The position numbers and the translations under genes are program-made. Positions 11,229 to 22,368 of a DNA stretch of 64,000 bases are shown in pieces. The stretch is from positions 1,851,501 through 1,915,500 of the forward strand of contig JAEVHH010000002.1 of NCBI GenBank assembly GCA_017607445.1. The letters run 5' to 3'. Positions within the stretch are counted from its first letter, which is position 1; each line of letters opens with the position of its first letter. The notes beneath the pieces are model-generated. The model was not told the origin of the DNA, ran no database searches, and saw only the letters and a program-made list of their open reading frames with translations. This stretch comes from Histoplasma ohiense. Its lineage: Eukaryota; Ascomycota; Eurotiomycetes; Onygenales; Ajellomycetaceae.

Positions 11229-12132
11229 ATGGTCGAACAAGAATCACCCTCCCTATCTAGCCTTAGAAGAGGGGTTGGAGCTTCTAGTATCGTTCCTGAT
11301 GGTGCTTCCTCGAGCCGAAACAGTTGTGGAATATGCTATACAGAGGTCAACTTGAAAACCAGCGCTGCCTTGCAAGAACACCTCGAAAAGGCCCATTTTT
11401 ACTGTGGATCCTGTCGTTGGTTCGCGGAATCTGCGCAACTCCTTGTTCAGCATAATGAGTCGATTCATCGTATGTGTGTAGACTGTGCAAAAGTGGTTTC
11501 AAATGGGCGAGGAATATGTGAAGTAAGTCTATTCCAATTTGACCCTGTTTCTATTGAAATATCTTCCAGAGGTGTCATTGTTTCATTTATTGATACCCCA
11601 CTTTCAGCACCTCACCAAATACAACCTGCGTACAATCAAATGTTACTGCTGCGACGCTACCTTTATCTCCGTTTCGTCCATGTTCTACCATCTCGAAAAT
11701 GAATCCTGCCCCTCTGGCATTAATCGACAGGATATTGAGAAATTAACGACATATTACCTTAACTACCTTCAGTATCAGGGCGTCTTCTTGTACTACTGTG
11801 GTCGCTGTAGGCGTCCTTTTCGTTCTATGTTTGACCTTCTACGACATGTCGAGGACGTACCCTGCATGAGACTGGGTTTGTATGGTCGTGGCAGTCTCAT
11901 TGACTATATCGCAACCAATATTGGGAGCCTTACTAAAAGTCACATTGAAAGGAATGATACCGCTGCTGTACGAACAACTCTTCCAGATTCAAATGAGAAT
12001 GAAGAATTTATTATCAAATTGGACTCCGATAGCATCCAAGGGAATAAAGCCAAGGAAATCGGAAATAATGAAGGCGGGCTCATACCCCGAATCATTATAA
12101 CTCGAGTTGACGGATCTACTATTAAATGGTAG
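11229..12132 (+). CDS. Unrecognised Cys/His-rich (C2H2-like zinc finger) protein
   Basis: I do not recognise a named family. Two exons, 11229-11522 and 11608-12132, joined in phase 0 by a GTAAGT..CAG intron of 85 bp, give 272 aa starting MVEQESPSLSS; an in-frame ATG 96 bp upstream is an alternative. Paired CxxC and H..H motifs recur: CGICYTEV..HLEKAH, YCGSCRWF..HNESIH, CVDCAKVV, then after the junction CYCCDATF..HLEN and YCGRCRRPF..LLRHVED. The spacing resembles degenerate C2H2 or fungal multi-CxxC proteins that bind nucleic acid or zinc. The C-terminal 80 residues lack cysteines. The intron falls inside the finger array, and splicing keeps the periodicity, which supports a real gene. Function is unknown. 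Confidence 0.7.
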
Positions 12133-12635
12133 AAATATTTTGCTACTCAGCTTGTCGTTCTCTCCTCTTTTGCGACAGTTAGCACTAACTCTCCAGGCGT
12201 TTCCGTTCTTTTCTCAGTTTATTATTTCTTCTCTCGAACAGCGATAAGATAGCAATTACCAATCCTCAACCTACACGAGTCATGTCTTACTACAAGACTT
12301 CTCCTTGCTTGATTTGCCTGTTATTTTCAAGGTTTCACAAAATCTTGATCCGGATTAGGCTTGGATACAACCTTGTCAATCCCCACGCGAAACCATTTTC
12401 ACTCATCCCCTTGCTGTTTCTATAAGGCATTTGATTTAGAATAATTCCCGCCCTTTGATTAGTTGGGCGCTCCTTCTCCATATCTGTGTCTTCCCTTCTC
12501 TCGATATCTCAATTTAGTATGATGATGACCCTCATACCCCTCTATTAAGTCAATCCAATGCGCACCACACTTATTCTCATTCATTTCATATCTACTCTCT
12601 TTGTCCTCTTTATGTCTCTTATCTCCTCTCATTAC
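12133..12635. other. Intergenic, left flank of the Tc1/mariner insertion
   Basis: Pyrimidine-rich, AT-leaning sequence with no gene. It probably includes the 3' UTR of the zinc-finger gene. Confidence 0.4.
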
Positions 12636-12637
12636 TA

Positions 12638-13926
12638 CAGTCTCCGGCAATAAGTCTGAAACCCCCCCCCCTGTGGTGCCAAGACATCACTAACCCAAAC
12701 CCAGTTATGTTAGAATGCTGCTTTTACCATACTATTTACCCCTTTTTACATTCATTCATTTTTTGAGGTGGTACTCTCTTAACATTCTTCTTCATATCAA
12801 TCTTCACAGCTTTCTCCATCTTTATAATGCCTCGAAATGAACTATCCTCTCAAATACAATCATGTATATGTGAATTAAAGTCAATTGGATGGTCTTACAG
12901 ACAGATCCATGTTTGCTATTCTGAAATCCCTCTTGGAACCATTAAAACCACCATTCAACAGAAAGTGTCATGTTCTAATAATGAATTCAGATCTCAATCC
13001 AGTGCTCCTCACAATCTTACAGAGGAACAACAGAATAATCTCTATAGTCAAGTACTAGAGAATCCTCATACTACTCAACAATATCTCCTTATCAGTGTGG
13101 ATAATGCTATCAAAATTCAGTCTCTTTGCACACTTCTCTGTCATATGAATCTATGAAAATGGAAACAACACAGACGCTCTGAAATACAACCTCATCATAC
13201 TGCTCACTGTCTTGAATGAGGTCATTGATATGATCATTTTCAAGTCTCTGATTGGAGAAGAGTAAGATGGTCTGATGAATGCACAGTTGAATGAGAAGAA
13301 AGTATAGCTGCTATATGAATCTTTCATCAATCAGAGAAGCAGCTTGCTTATAGAGATGTTCATACAGCAAGATATGGAAAGAGAGTTAAACAAATGTTCT
13401 AAGCTATCTTTGAAGAGAGAATACAAAGTGATTTACTACCATTGGATGGGGATCCAGAGGCTCCAAGAGAAGGGGTTTCTTCAAGAGTGATAAAGGATGT
13501 GTATAGAGTATTTTATCTGAGTTTGTGAAAGAAGGAGATATCTTCATGCATGATGGAGCCAGAGTTCATACAGCTCAGATACTTAAGAAGATTCTTGAGA
13601 AGATGAATATAGAGATCATGCCTTGATCTTCATATTCTTCAGATTTGAATTCTATAGAGAATCTTTGAGCACAATTGAAGCAGAAGATCTATAAGTTGCA
13701 TTCAGAGCTGAAGCATGCCTCAGATACAGTAGCTACAAAAAGAGCTCTAATAGAGGCAGCTAAGAAGGCATGGGATGCAATTGATGATAGTATTCTATAT
13801 AATCTTAGTGCTACAATGCCTCATCGAGTGCAGGATGGTATACAAAATATCATATAGATATTAACATTATATGGTTAGTGATACCTTGGCATCACAGGGG
13901 GGTTTCAAACTTATTGCCTCACACTG
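12638..13926 (+). mobile_element. Tc1/mariner-type DNA transposon, decayed, with TA target duplication
   Basis: Terminal inverted repeats of roughly 50-60 bp bound the element. Reading inward from each end, both start CAGT and share GGCAATAAGT, GAAACCCCCC, CTGTG, TGCCAAG and ATCACTAACC blocks. The termini are directly flanked by TA at 12636-12637 and 13927-13928, the hallmark duplication of this superfamily. The length, 1289 bp, is typical of Tc1 elements. Inside is a broken transposase with a recognisable DD34E core. The poly-C stretch within the repeats differs in length (about 10 versus 6), suggesting slippage since insertion. The two TIRs differ at scattered positions, so the copy is old and cannot move by itself. 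Confidence 0.92.
12827..13857 (+). pseudogene. Tc1/mariner transposase pseudogene (DD34E)
   Basis: The frame begins at an ATG with a helix-turn-helix-like N-terminus (GWSYRQIHV). It is cut by seven or more in-frame stops and one frameshift near 13510. Around the stops the family pattern is still readable: WRRVRWSDEC (first Asp), then FMHDGARVHTAQ (second Asp), and YSSDLNSIENL with the Glu 35 residues after the second Asp, i.e. DD34E. At five conserved Trp positions the codon is TGA (four) or TAA (one); a conserved Arg position also reads TGA. CpG is nearly absent (I count about three in 1 kb). No protein of useful length can be made. Listed as broken; no restored sequence is given. Confidence 0.9.
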
Positions 13927-13928
13927 TA

Positions 13929-14263
13929 GACTTCATCTGATACCCTTGGCCTTTATTTCACTCATGAATGACTGCTTCGTTTACCTGCTCGATGTGTCCA
14001 TTCAAAACTTTAAATCACTAAATCCAATATTAAAAATTTGGCTCTGCAAACATACTTCGTCCCTGGCATAAGCAAACAGGTTGCTGCTTCTAGAGCCGTT
14101 CCCCAATCTAGGAGCGAACACAAATCCAGGGACATTCTTGATGAAATAACGCTGACACTATAAACCTAAGAAGCCAATGGATGAAATGATCGTGAAATCT
14201 TCACCACCGGCATCACCTAGCATAAATCTACTCCAAGAGGTTCTCCCAAGTCATCCGATCTAT
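13929..14263. other. Intergenic between transposon and amidase pseudogene 3' end
   Basis: No gene or repeat recognised. Confidence 0.4.
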
Positions 14264-16403
14264 TTATTTCAGACTCTCTATAACTTTCCCGATCGAAATA
14301 GCCTTTTCTTCTCCATATCTCTCCATCACGACTTGCAGCGAAACCGGCATCCCTTTAACTAGGTTCACATTATCTACATTCATCTGATCAGCAACCACAA
14401 TAAAAACACTTTTTTATCTGCAACAGTGTTACAAAGCCCACAGAACAACAATACATGTATGGACCACTCACATTGCTGATGATTAAAGGCGTCCGATTCA
14501 TTTCGAGCGTTGTGCTCAATCCACTCACTGCCCGGTGCGTCAACGACAGGATCAACCTTGGTAATGGGCACTGTCAGGGCTGCGTAGTCGAGCAAGTTCC
14601 AGAGAGCACTGTAGCCAAGCAGCTGCTTGCTTTCAACCCAAGCCATAACTGGCATTACTAGTGCGTCGATGCCGATTTTGTTCCAGTGAGCAAGGTGCAT
14701 TTCCATATAAGCAATTTTCTGCATCTCAAGCTATGTTTGGTTGGGTCAACTTCATCCAAGAAGCAAAGCGGAGTTGGCACAGAGGAGAGCAAAAGCCATC
14801 GTATTGCTAATGATTAACGGGAAAAGAAAAAAACAGAAAAAACAAACAGAAAACACACAAAAGAAAGAAACAAAAAGAATCTGGTTAAACATACCTGCTG
14901 CCGTTGGCGGATATCTAGTTTATCCCGCTCCTCACCGACAAGCATACCTTGAATCAGGGGCTCGTCAACCAACTTACACATGTTGTGACAATCCTCTCCA
15001 CCATAAATTGATTCCCTCGTCATGTGAACTGGCGTCCCACTCAATTACTGCCAATTGTTAACGGCCATTTCACATCACTGTATAAGGGTTCTGCTGGGCT
15101 TTACCTTCATGCCCTGCTGCCTTGAGTCTAGCCGCGGTTTCTCGCAGAACTCGAGATATTGGAGGCTGTGGTTTCACAACCCCATCATCGAAAATGAAGG
15201 CTATCTTTAACGGTCCGGTGGGCGGTTTAGTAAGCTCCTCCCTCCATGGAATTGGTAAGGCCCTCGGATCGGTTTTCCACGGACATGAAGAAGAGACAGC
15301 TTTCATGAACATTTCAATGTTCCCCAGCGTATGGCTGATTAGGCCAGCAACTAGTTAGACGATGTAATTTTGGGTCGTCCAGAATTAAGGATTGGTTTAA
15401 CAAAAAAACCTCAGAAGCTTATCAATGGCGAAGATGTTGGATACATACGATGATTTTTCCCATGGGATGCGTCCGACTGACGGTAAAAGCCCGTACAAGC
15501 CTTGTAACGCAGCGGGAATCCGGATTGGGCCCCCTATATCTGTCCCGACACCAATGATACTACCCTGGGCTCCAACCAAAGCACCTTCGCCACCAAAGCT
15601 GCCCCCTAAAGCGTTGACGGATTGACCGAATACATGGTTATACGAATCCGACATCTGTGGCAGCGGATATCAGGACCACATTGAAGCTAATTTGTCCGAA
15701 CAGGAGCAAACGTACCATGAGTGATTGTGGTATGTTCGTTTTGACGTACAACACTGCACCTAAAGAAAGCAGCAGTCGAACGACACTCCTGGATCTCTCA
15801 GCTGGTTTTCCAATCAAACCAGCTCATCCTGAGTTGTCGTTTGTCAGCACTTAATACAATATAACTGCCGTTGCAACAACCCGCAGAATAAAATGATATA
15901 TTGAGTCCAAAAAAAAAGAGAGAGAGAGAGAGAGATAGAAAAAAAAGAAGAAAAGAAAAAAAAATCATACCAACAGTTGTATCAATGCCCTCGATTTCAA
16001 ATCCATCCTTGATCGAGATCGGTAAACCATGCAGTGGTCCAACCACACTCCCCGTCCTGGCCAAATGATCACCAAGCTCTTTCGATTGCTTCAAAGCACG
16101 TTCAAAGAACATCTCCGTGCAGCAGTTGACTAACTGGTGTGAAATTGCAATTGCAGCCCGTTTGCAGAACGCGGTCGTCACTTCCAAACAAAATAGCTCT
16201 CCAGAAGCCATTTTGCGAAGTAGTGCGGGTGCATCGGTGATTTTTGTGATTTGTCTCTCCTTGTCAGAAAGAATATCACAAGATTCAATGACATCTATGG
16301 AATTGACGAAATCTTCAGGAATAAATGGCAATCGCCATGCGGGAGGGATGGATTTGGCTTGACTCCGACGCTTCTCTCGAACGATTTCTTTCCAGTGCTC
16401 CAT
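14264..16403 (-). pseudogene. Fungal amidase (acetamidase/FAAH-like amidase-signature) pseudogene
   Basis: Exon-like blocks in the right order read as a fungal amidase: start at 16403 with MEHWKEIVREKRRSQ; GPLHGLPISIKDGFEIEG with the catalytic Lys (exon 15971-16403); LSLGAVLYVKTNIPQSLM (15716-15828); GGSFGGEGALVGAQGS and GVGTDIGGPIRIPAALQG (15449-15654); MFMKAVSSSCPWKTDP (about 15070-15350); CKLVDEPLIQGMLVGE; HWNKIGIDALVMPVMAW; and VKGMPVSLQVV, ending at 14264. Lesions: an in-frame TGA at 15824-15826 where the family has an aromatic residue, unless a different acceptor is used; about 11 residues missing before GGSFGG; the nucleophilic Ser of GGSIR replaced by Pro; incompatible phase between the third and fourth blocks; and a frame change before YGGEDC. 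Introns still have GT..AG ends. A poorly predicted but living gene is possible, yet hydrolase activity would need the missing Ser. Confidence 0.8.
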
Positions 16404-17092
16404 AGTTTCTCAGGGGCCTTAACTCGGGGAATATTTGTCACTTCTATATCTTCAGCAGAATTACACTTTAATTTTCAAAGCGCTGTCTGCCATAAAAAAC
16501 TGTTTGCCGGCAATTTATGGGATCAACGAGCTACTTTAGGCAGCAAAGTAAAGCCAATGTATCCAGAGAGCACAAACGACCATGTCGAGTCGATGGGCCA
16601 CTAGTACTCTAGGGCAGTTGCAATGCTGACGGCCAATTCGCAGGATGTCGTGGGAGAGGATATGCCGATGAAGCAATCAATCAATTGCAATAGCCATGGG
16701 TAAAATAAAAAACAAATCCACGGTTAGCGCAACTTCGGCTGTGGCTGCCCCACCTTCGGCATTCAGCGTTAGCCGGAAGCCCCGCTGCCCGAATGAGGTA
16801 ATATGTTTGGATACTAGGTGAGAGTATCCACCACGCCTAGCATTTAAAACGCTGAGCTACTATCACGGTATGTCCTCCTGGATGCATGGGTACGTACTCA
16901 TGTGTTATACATGGACATCCTTTTCTCGTCACCAACCCACATATCTTGAATGGCGGAGCAAATGGGGCCAAGGACTGACGACGTGTCACACAGGTCCCTG
17001 CCAAGATACCTGTTCCAAGGGGATAACGAGAGGGAATTTATAACTCGAGTCGATATCCACTTAATTGGAAACCATAAATAACAAGCCCCAGC
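16404..17092. promoter_or_regulatory. Divergent amidase-pseudogene / LDH2 intergenic region
   Basis: No gene. It would hold the LDH2-family promoter and the former amidase promoter. No clear operator motif recognised. Confidence 0.4.
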
Positions 17093-18169
17093 ATGTCCTT
17101 GCCCCAGATCCAATCCAAAAAGGCACTGGTGGTGCCATCAACTGCGGATGCTTTCGTGCGGAACCTCCTTGAAAAACACGGCGTTCCTCCTCAAAACGCC
17201 TCCATAATCGCGAAATGCCTTGTCGAAGCCGACCTGCGCGGCGTCGACAGCCATGGCATAAATCGGATACCTTCATACCTCACCCGGATCCGACAGGGTG
17301 TCCTGAACCCCACCGCAATCCCCTCCTTGAAACAAATCACACCCGTCGTTGCCCAAGTAGATGGGCATAACGGGTTTGGCTTCGTCGCCGCACACGCTGC
17401 CATGGACCGTGCAATTGCCATGGGAAAGGAATATGGCATTGGTATGGTATCTGTCACTCACTCGAACCACTTTGGCATGTCCGCCTCGTTTGTCCGGCAG
17501 GCAGTGGATGCGGATATGATGAGCCTTGTCTTTACGAACTCCTCGCCTGCGCTGCCTGCATGGGGCGGGAAGGAGAAACTATTGGGTGTCTCACCTATCG
17601 CATGTGGAGCGCCCGCCGGCGCATCTGGGGTGCCGTTCATCCTTGATATGGCCCCGTCGGTTGCTGCTAGGGGCAAAATATACAAAGCGCGAAGAAGGGG
17701 AGAGCAGATTCCGGAGGGCTGGGCATTAGACGAAAATGGCGCGCAGACTACAGACCCTGTTGCGGCGTTGGGAGGGGTGATGTTACCAATGGGCGGGCCT
17801 AAGGGGTCAGCGTTGGCGATTATGATGGATGTTTTTTCAGGAGTTTTGTCTGGCTCTGCTTTTGCGGGACATGTTATTGGTCCGTATGACCCATCGAAGG
17901 AAGCTGATGTGGGGCATTTCATTGTGGCCATTAAACCTGACCTGTTTATGGAATTGGAGGAGTTTAAATCGCGGATGGATTACTTGTACCAGAGGGTCGT
18001 CGGCGGGGAGAGGATGAAAGGTGTCGATAGGATCTACTATCCGGGCGAAATTGAGCTGTTAACAGCGCAGAGAAGGAGGGAAGAGGGGATCCCATATGTG
18101 CTAGCGGAAATTGAGGCGTTGAATCGTGAAGCAGATGGGATTGGAGTTGCACGTTTAGAAGTGCTATGA
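17093..18169 (+). CDS. LDH2 family NAD(P)-dependent malate/lactate-type dehydrogenase
   Basis: Single exon, 358 aa, the usual length for the family. Signature segments are all present: DLRGVDSHGINRIPSYLTRI with the presumed catalytic His in SHG, VDGHNGFGFVAAHAAMDRAI, VTHSNHFGMSASF, FTNSSPALPAWGGKEKLLG, ILDMAPSVAARGKI, GEQIPEGWALDENG..TTDP, and GGPKGSALAIMMD for the unusual non-Rossmann NAD(P) fold. Members oxidise malate, sulfolactate, ureidoglycolate or related 2-hydroxyacids; the substrate cannot be told from sequence alone. No targeting signal is obvious, so a cytosolic location is likely. The gene is intronless, unlike its neighbours, and sits head-to-head with a dead amidase, which could hint at a former amide/2-hydroxyacid catabolic pair (inference). 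Confidence 0.9.
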   Translation: MSLPQIQSKKALVVPSTADAFVRNLLEKHGVPPQNASIIAKCLVEADLRGVDSHGINRIPSYLTRIRQGVLNPTAIPSLKQITPVVAQVDGHNGFGFVAAHAAMDRAIAMGKEYGIGMVSVTHSNHFGMSASFVRQAVDADMMSLVFTNSSPALPAWGGKEKLLGVSPIACGAPAGASGVPFILDMAPSVAARGKIYKARRRGEQIPEGWALDENGAQTTDPVAALGGVMLPMGGPKGSALAIMMDVFSGVLSGSAFAGHVIGPYDPSKEADVGHFIVAIKPDLFMELEEFKSRMDYLYQRVVGGERMKGVDRIYYPGEIELLTAQRRREEGIPYVLAEIEALNREADGIGVARLEVL

Positions 18170-18688
18170 TTTGAGGCGTTAGAGGCGTTTGCCAGTGCCT
18201 AGACCATTTTGGAGATATATAGCAATTGATTGTAGCGGACTACTGTATGTGGCATTAGACATGCAGCTATCTCAAGGACATTCGTAATTTAGAAAACGAA
18301 AAAATATGTGCCAGAAGCGGGGGAAATTGGCCAGCAATTCTTACATGTCCTTGGACATGAGAGTACCGCTGACAACTCACAAGCAAAAAAATCATGCTGA
18401 AGCCGAGTAGCTCAGTAACGAAGTAACCTTTGGAAGTAGCTGTATCAGAAATAAAACATTGGACATCTTGGATATCAAATTCAAACAAGAAAAATCGAAA
18501 GGAGGGGTAGGAAAATGTAAATCATGGCCTCTAGAAATGGCAATCTCTCTTATAACCCATAATCCCTTCGACGATAAAACAACAACCTCAAAACTGGCGC
18601 TTATCACAAACGAAAAGCAAGCATTTCTCAACATAGCACCTAGGAAAACAAGTCAAACAAGCCAATCACAAAGTGACTGTCTCCCTGA
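18170..18688. other. Convergent 3' intergenic region (LDH2 / HAM-2)
   Basis: No gene recognised; AT-leaning 3' UTR-like sequence. Confidence 0.4.
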
Positions 18689-21600
18689 TCACCAATTATC
18701 CGATTGTGCCACTCCAGGCTCTGACCATTCCACCCCATTAACCCCCGAAAGTGGCTCACCTTCCTCGCTGGCTGTGTTGGCCAGTTCATCTCCGTTAACC
18801 CCCCACCCCATACTCTCCAGCTCCCGCACGAAGAAATCCCGTTCCTCGTCCATCAGTGTGTTCGCATCCTCAAACGCCATCGTATCTTTATACTTGCGCA
18901 GGTGCCACCAGTGCGTGAGTCCACGCAAGGTCTGTTCCATTGGCAATGCCTCTTCAACCTCAGCATCCACGTCACTCCCGGCCAGCCAGTCATCGCGCAG
19001 TTCCGGGCGACAATACAGGTAAATTGCCGTGATGACGCGCATGTGGTTCTGACGCCACTTTCGACCGCAATACGGGACTTGCGACTTCACTAGCTTGAGT
19101 GTGTAAAGGCGAAGACGTGGATCGGGGACCTTGATCCCCTTACGCAAGATGTTGCTAGATTTGTATTGGACAAGTAGCAGGCATCGGTGCGCTTTGCCTC
19201 GGGTTATTTTTTGCATGATGTGCAAGAAGTTGATGGAAGAGAAGAAGTTTCGGAAGGAGAAGGTGGTTATTGGCCCAGCGGGAGCGGGAGCACTTGGATA
19301 ACCCAACTCATCGACTTCAGGGAGGGGTGCCGAACGTTCGCGAGGATGAGGTGGTAGCTTTTGTGGTGATACTGAGCGGGCAGAGCTATCTGGTGCAGGT
19401 TGTTGGGGCCGGGACTTTCGAGGGATCGGGGGTGGGGCAGCATCGTCCTCACTGTCAGGCTCTTCTGGTTCAGATGAGGTTGCAAGTTCCGGGGATTGGT
19501 TAGAATGGATATGGCAGAAATGGAAAAAACTAAACCAAATTAGCAATGAAGCCCATCAGTCATTACAGTAATTGCAGCTCGGAGTCACCAACCTCAGATC
19601 ATCTCGATCATTTCGTTGTGCAACTGCTCTATCGATCTCCTGGTGGATGAACATTTTTAATATAAGAGGGAGGTAGTTAGAATCGAGTAGCAACTGCGTC
19701 ATGTATTCGAATTTTAAGATGTCTGGGAATTTGTGTCAGCAAAAATCCGACCAAAAGCAGATCTCGTGCTGGAACATACGGGATCGTTTGAACCACTTCA
19801 GTATTAATAATAAACACCCTGAAATAGCGCTAGAAGTTATTTCTCGGTGCCTGATGGCATCAAGTTCTTCGCTATCGTGAGGGCCGTCTCCCCCCTCTAT
19901 ATCTTGAGAGGCTGAATATGGCGCAGCCGTATCGTCGAACAAGGTGGGATTGGGGGCTCTAATACATTATGTGTGTTAGCTCTTCAAATTTATACCTCTA
20001 AACGTCACGCCGGGAGCCCCTACCCTTGTTTATAGCCATTCTGTCCGTTCATCTTCGACTGTAACGCGGCAGCTTCCGTGATGTTTACTAAAATTTCTTT
20101 TAAAAGGACAATAACAATCGATTGTAGATTTGGAAAGGCTTGGCTCTACAAAACGCAGACATTAGCTAGGCAATGTGCACAGGCCAGAGTTTAACGAAAC
20201 TTACATAGAAGTCTTCGACAGCATCTAACCGATCTTGGATATACGGGTCGTCGGATTCCTTTACATGTTGGAAACCTATGTCAGGCTTCTCCTTTTCTGG
20301 CTTCCCTTGTCCCCAGTTTGAGTCAACATCGTTCGACCAGTCAGATGGCGGTTTATTGTCTAAATCTGTGGCATCCCAGCCCCTATCATACTTCAGAAAT
20401 TTCTCTCGCTCCTCCCAGAGTTGACGCATTGCTCTTGTCATCTTCATTCGACTAGAGAACAGGTGGCCCGCCTCGATTATAGATGCAGGCACATCACTGC
20501 CTTTCCATTTTTTACCCACCACCCTATCCTGAACTTCACTGCTTCCCTTTCCGCCAATATCATTGCTGGTCTGGTCAAGGGGTGGATACATGAAAGGAAA
20601 ATGTTGGTTTGTTTGATAATTTTGTTTTTTACCGCCTTTCCCGCCTGGGCCCATGGGAGACGGAGGAGGTGATGGAGCAGGAGTGGCGATGTGGACTGAT
20701 TGGTGAAGAATAGATCCGTTTCCACTTAGGGAGGCTGGTCCAATGCCAGAAAATAGGGTTGATTCAGAGTTATATCTGCACGAATAGCTTGGTAATGGCG
20801 GAAGGATAGAATTGTTTGCCAACTCAAAAGGTACTAACGGAGGAGGGGGGTTGTACGCTGGGTATTTGGAGGTAATTTCCTGTCGAAAAATGTGATAATC
20901 AAGTGGTGAAGCAGTAAGAACTGGTAGCTTGGACGATTTAGATGCTGCTTCCAAGGTACTGTATTTAGGTTCCAGGCCAGCTTTCACCCTAGCTAAGCTG
21001 TCGGATCCTCCAAATAAGAGCAACAGGCATTTCCATAACAGGAGAATAACCTAGGGACCTTTAGAATGACGGACTTCAAATAGAAATGGGGCCTAAACTT
21101 ACTCTGCTCAATGGAATCGTCGCTGCATCCTCCCATCGCAATCGAGCAATAATTTCGACAAGGAAAACGAGAATATTCGGTTTTAAGGCGGCTTCCAAAA
21201 GAATGGTTAGCTATAATTTAATCTTTTCCGAGGATGCGACAGTCAAAAATATACCAATATCCTTCTTCAAGTCCGCTTGATTCGGACTCGACTCTTCCTG
21301 TTTGCGAGCTACCTCTACAATTAAGTACATAGAAGTCAAGATGAGATTTGCTTCCTTCTCACGAGCAGCATAATACGCTGCCGTTCCGTTCTCCGCCTCG
21401 AAAAATTTCGCATCCGTGTTTGTTACCGGCCTAGTAATCGCATATTAGAAAAACGAGAACGCAAATAAAAACGAAAAATCCGTGATAAATGGATTAACTA
21501 ACGGGTCCTTCTCAAAAATGCGGTTCATAGCCCGAAACAATACGGCGATTCCGCCACATCGTTGTACAAGTAAAACATTGTTTACCATCCATCTAATTTG

Positions 21601-22368
21601 CATCGACCTTGAATTTGGACACTCATCCGGGGATTCAAATTTTGAAAATCCACCCGGAACATCTTCCGAAACTTTCCCTGCGGTAACGGCCCATGCTCCT
21701 GTAATAATGTAGCAGACGACCTCGAGGGCTTCAATACGAGTGAAAAAATCTGGATTATCGAGAGACTCAATCATGCACGACACGAACCTCTCTCGGGTCT
21801 CTTCGTCAACATCGATCCACGAGATCTCCGACACAGCTGGGGGACACGCCAGGTTCTGATAAAAATCCGACCACTTCTGCTCAAAAAAGGCCTTGGACCC
21901 TAACAGCATAAGACGATCCGGTTCATTGTACTGAAACCATTCATCCACTTCCTTCGGGAATGGCTGACAGTCGGCGTATTCAAATGCGTAAGCAGGCTGT
22001 TCAGGCCGAGGCATCTCGTGCACTAGTTTCCGCAGCTGGGACAGGCTTAACGAATCTGTTGGGGAGCCTGTATTCTGCTGCACAGGTGCCGGTGGTGGCG
22101 GCTTCATCGGCGGTGGTGGAGCAGCCGCGGCTGTATCCCTTCGCAATTCGGGGCGCACTGGTTCTCGACCATGACGTTGGGGAAAGCCAGGAAAGTCGTT
22201 GAGATCGGGTTTGCGAGCCTGTTCAGCCTTGAAGCCTTCTACCAGCTCCAGCATGAGTTGGTCATCGGGGACTGTAGAAATATCACTCCCCAGCTGATCG
22301 ATCTCATCGGCGTGGACGATATGGTGTTCCGGCATGTCAGCACGCCGGGACTTGGAGGGAGGCTCCAT
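18689..22368 (-). CDS. HAM-2 / Far11 / STRIP1-2 homologue, STRIPAK complex scaffold
   Basis: Eight exons are phase-consistent: 21503-22368, 21255-21430, 21103-21191, 20205-21050, 20024-20145, 19780-19958, 19593-19722 and 18689-19529, giving 1082 aa. The N-terminal part after a Pro-rich linker is an N1221-type domain (FEYADCQPFPKEVDEWFQY, FTRIEALEVVCYIITGAW, MQIRWMVNNVLLVQRCGG, KPNILVFLVEIIARLRWED). The C-terminal DUF3402-type region includes FEYMTQLLLDSNYLPLILKM, NFFSSINFLHIMQKITRG and VKSQVPYCGRKWRQNHMRVI. In Neurospora HAM-2 is needed for hyphal fusion; in yeast Far11 acts in pheromone arrest; the complex couples PP2A to GCK kinases at the nuclear envelope. Size matches HAM-2 (about 1100 aa). 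The start was taken at MEPPSKSRR because the Met 78 bp upstream precedes sequence with no similarity to the family. Confidence 0.92.

Noticed and set aside
12638..13926. TGA read as tryptophan (alternative genetic code) to rescue the transposase
   Set aside because: Neighbouring nuclear genes use TGA as a normal stop, and the copy also has a TAA and a frameshift, so decay explains it better.
18404..18430. A-box-like TAGCTCAGT segment
   Set aside because: No matching B box or cloverleaf partner was found.
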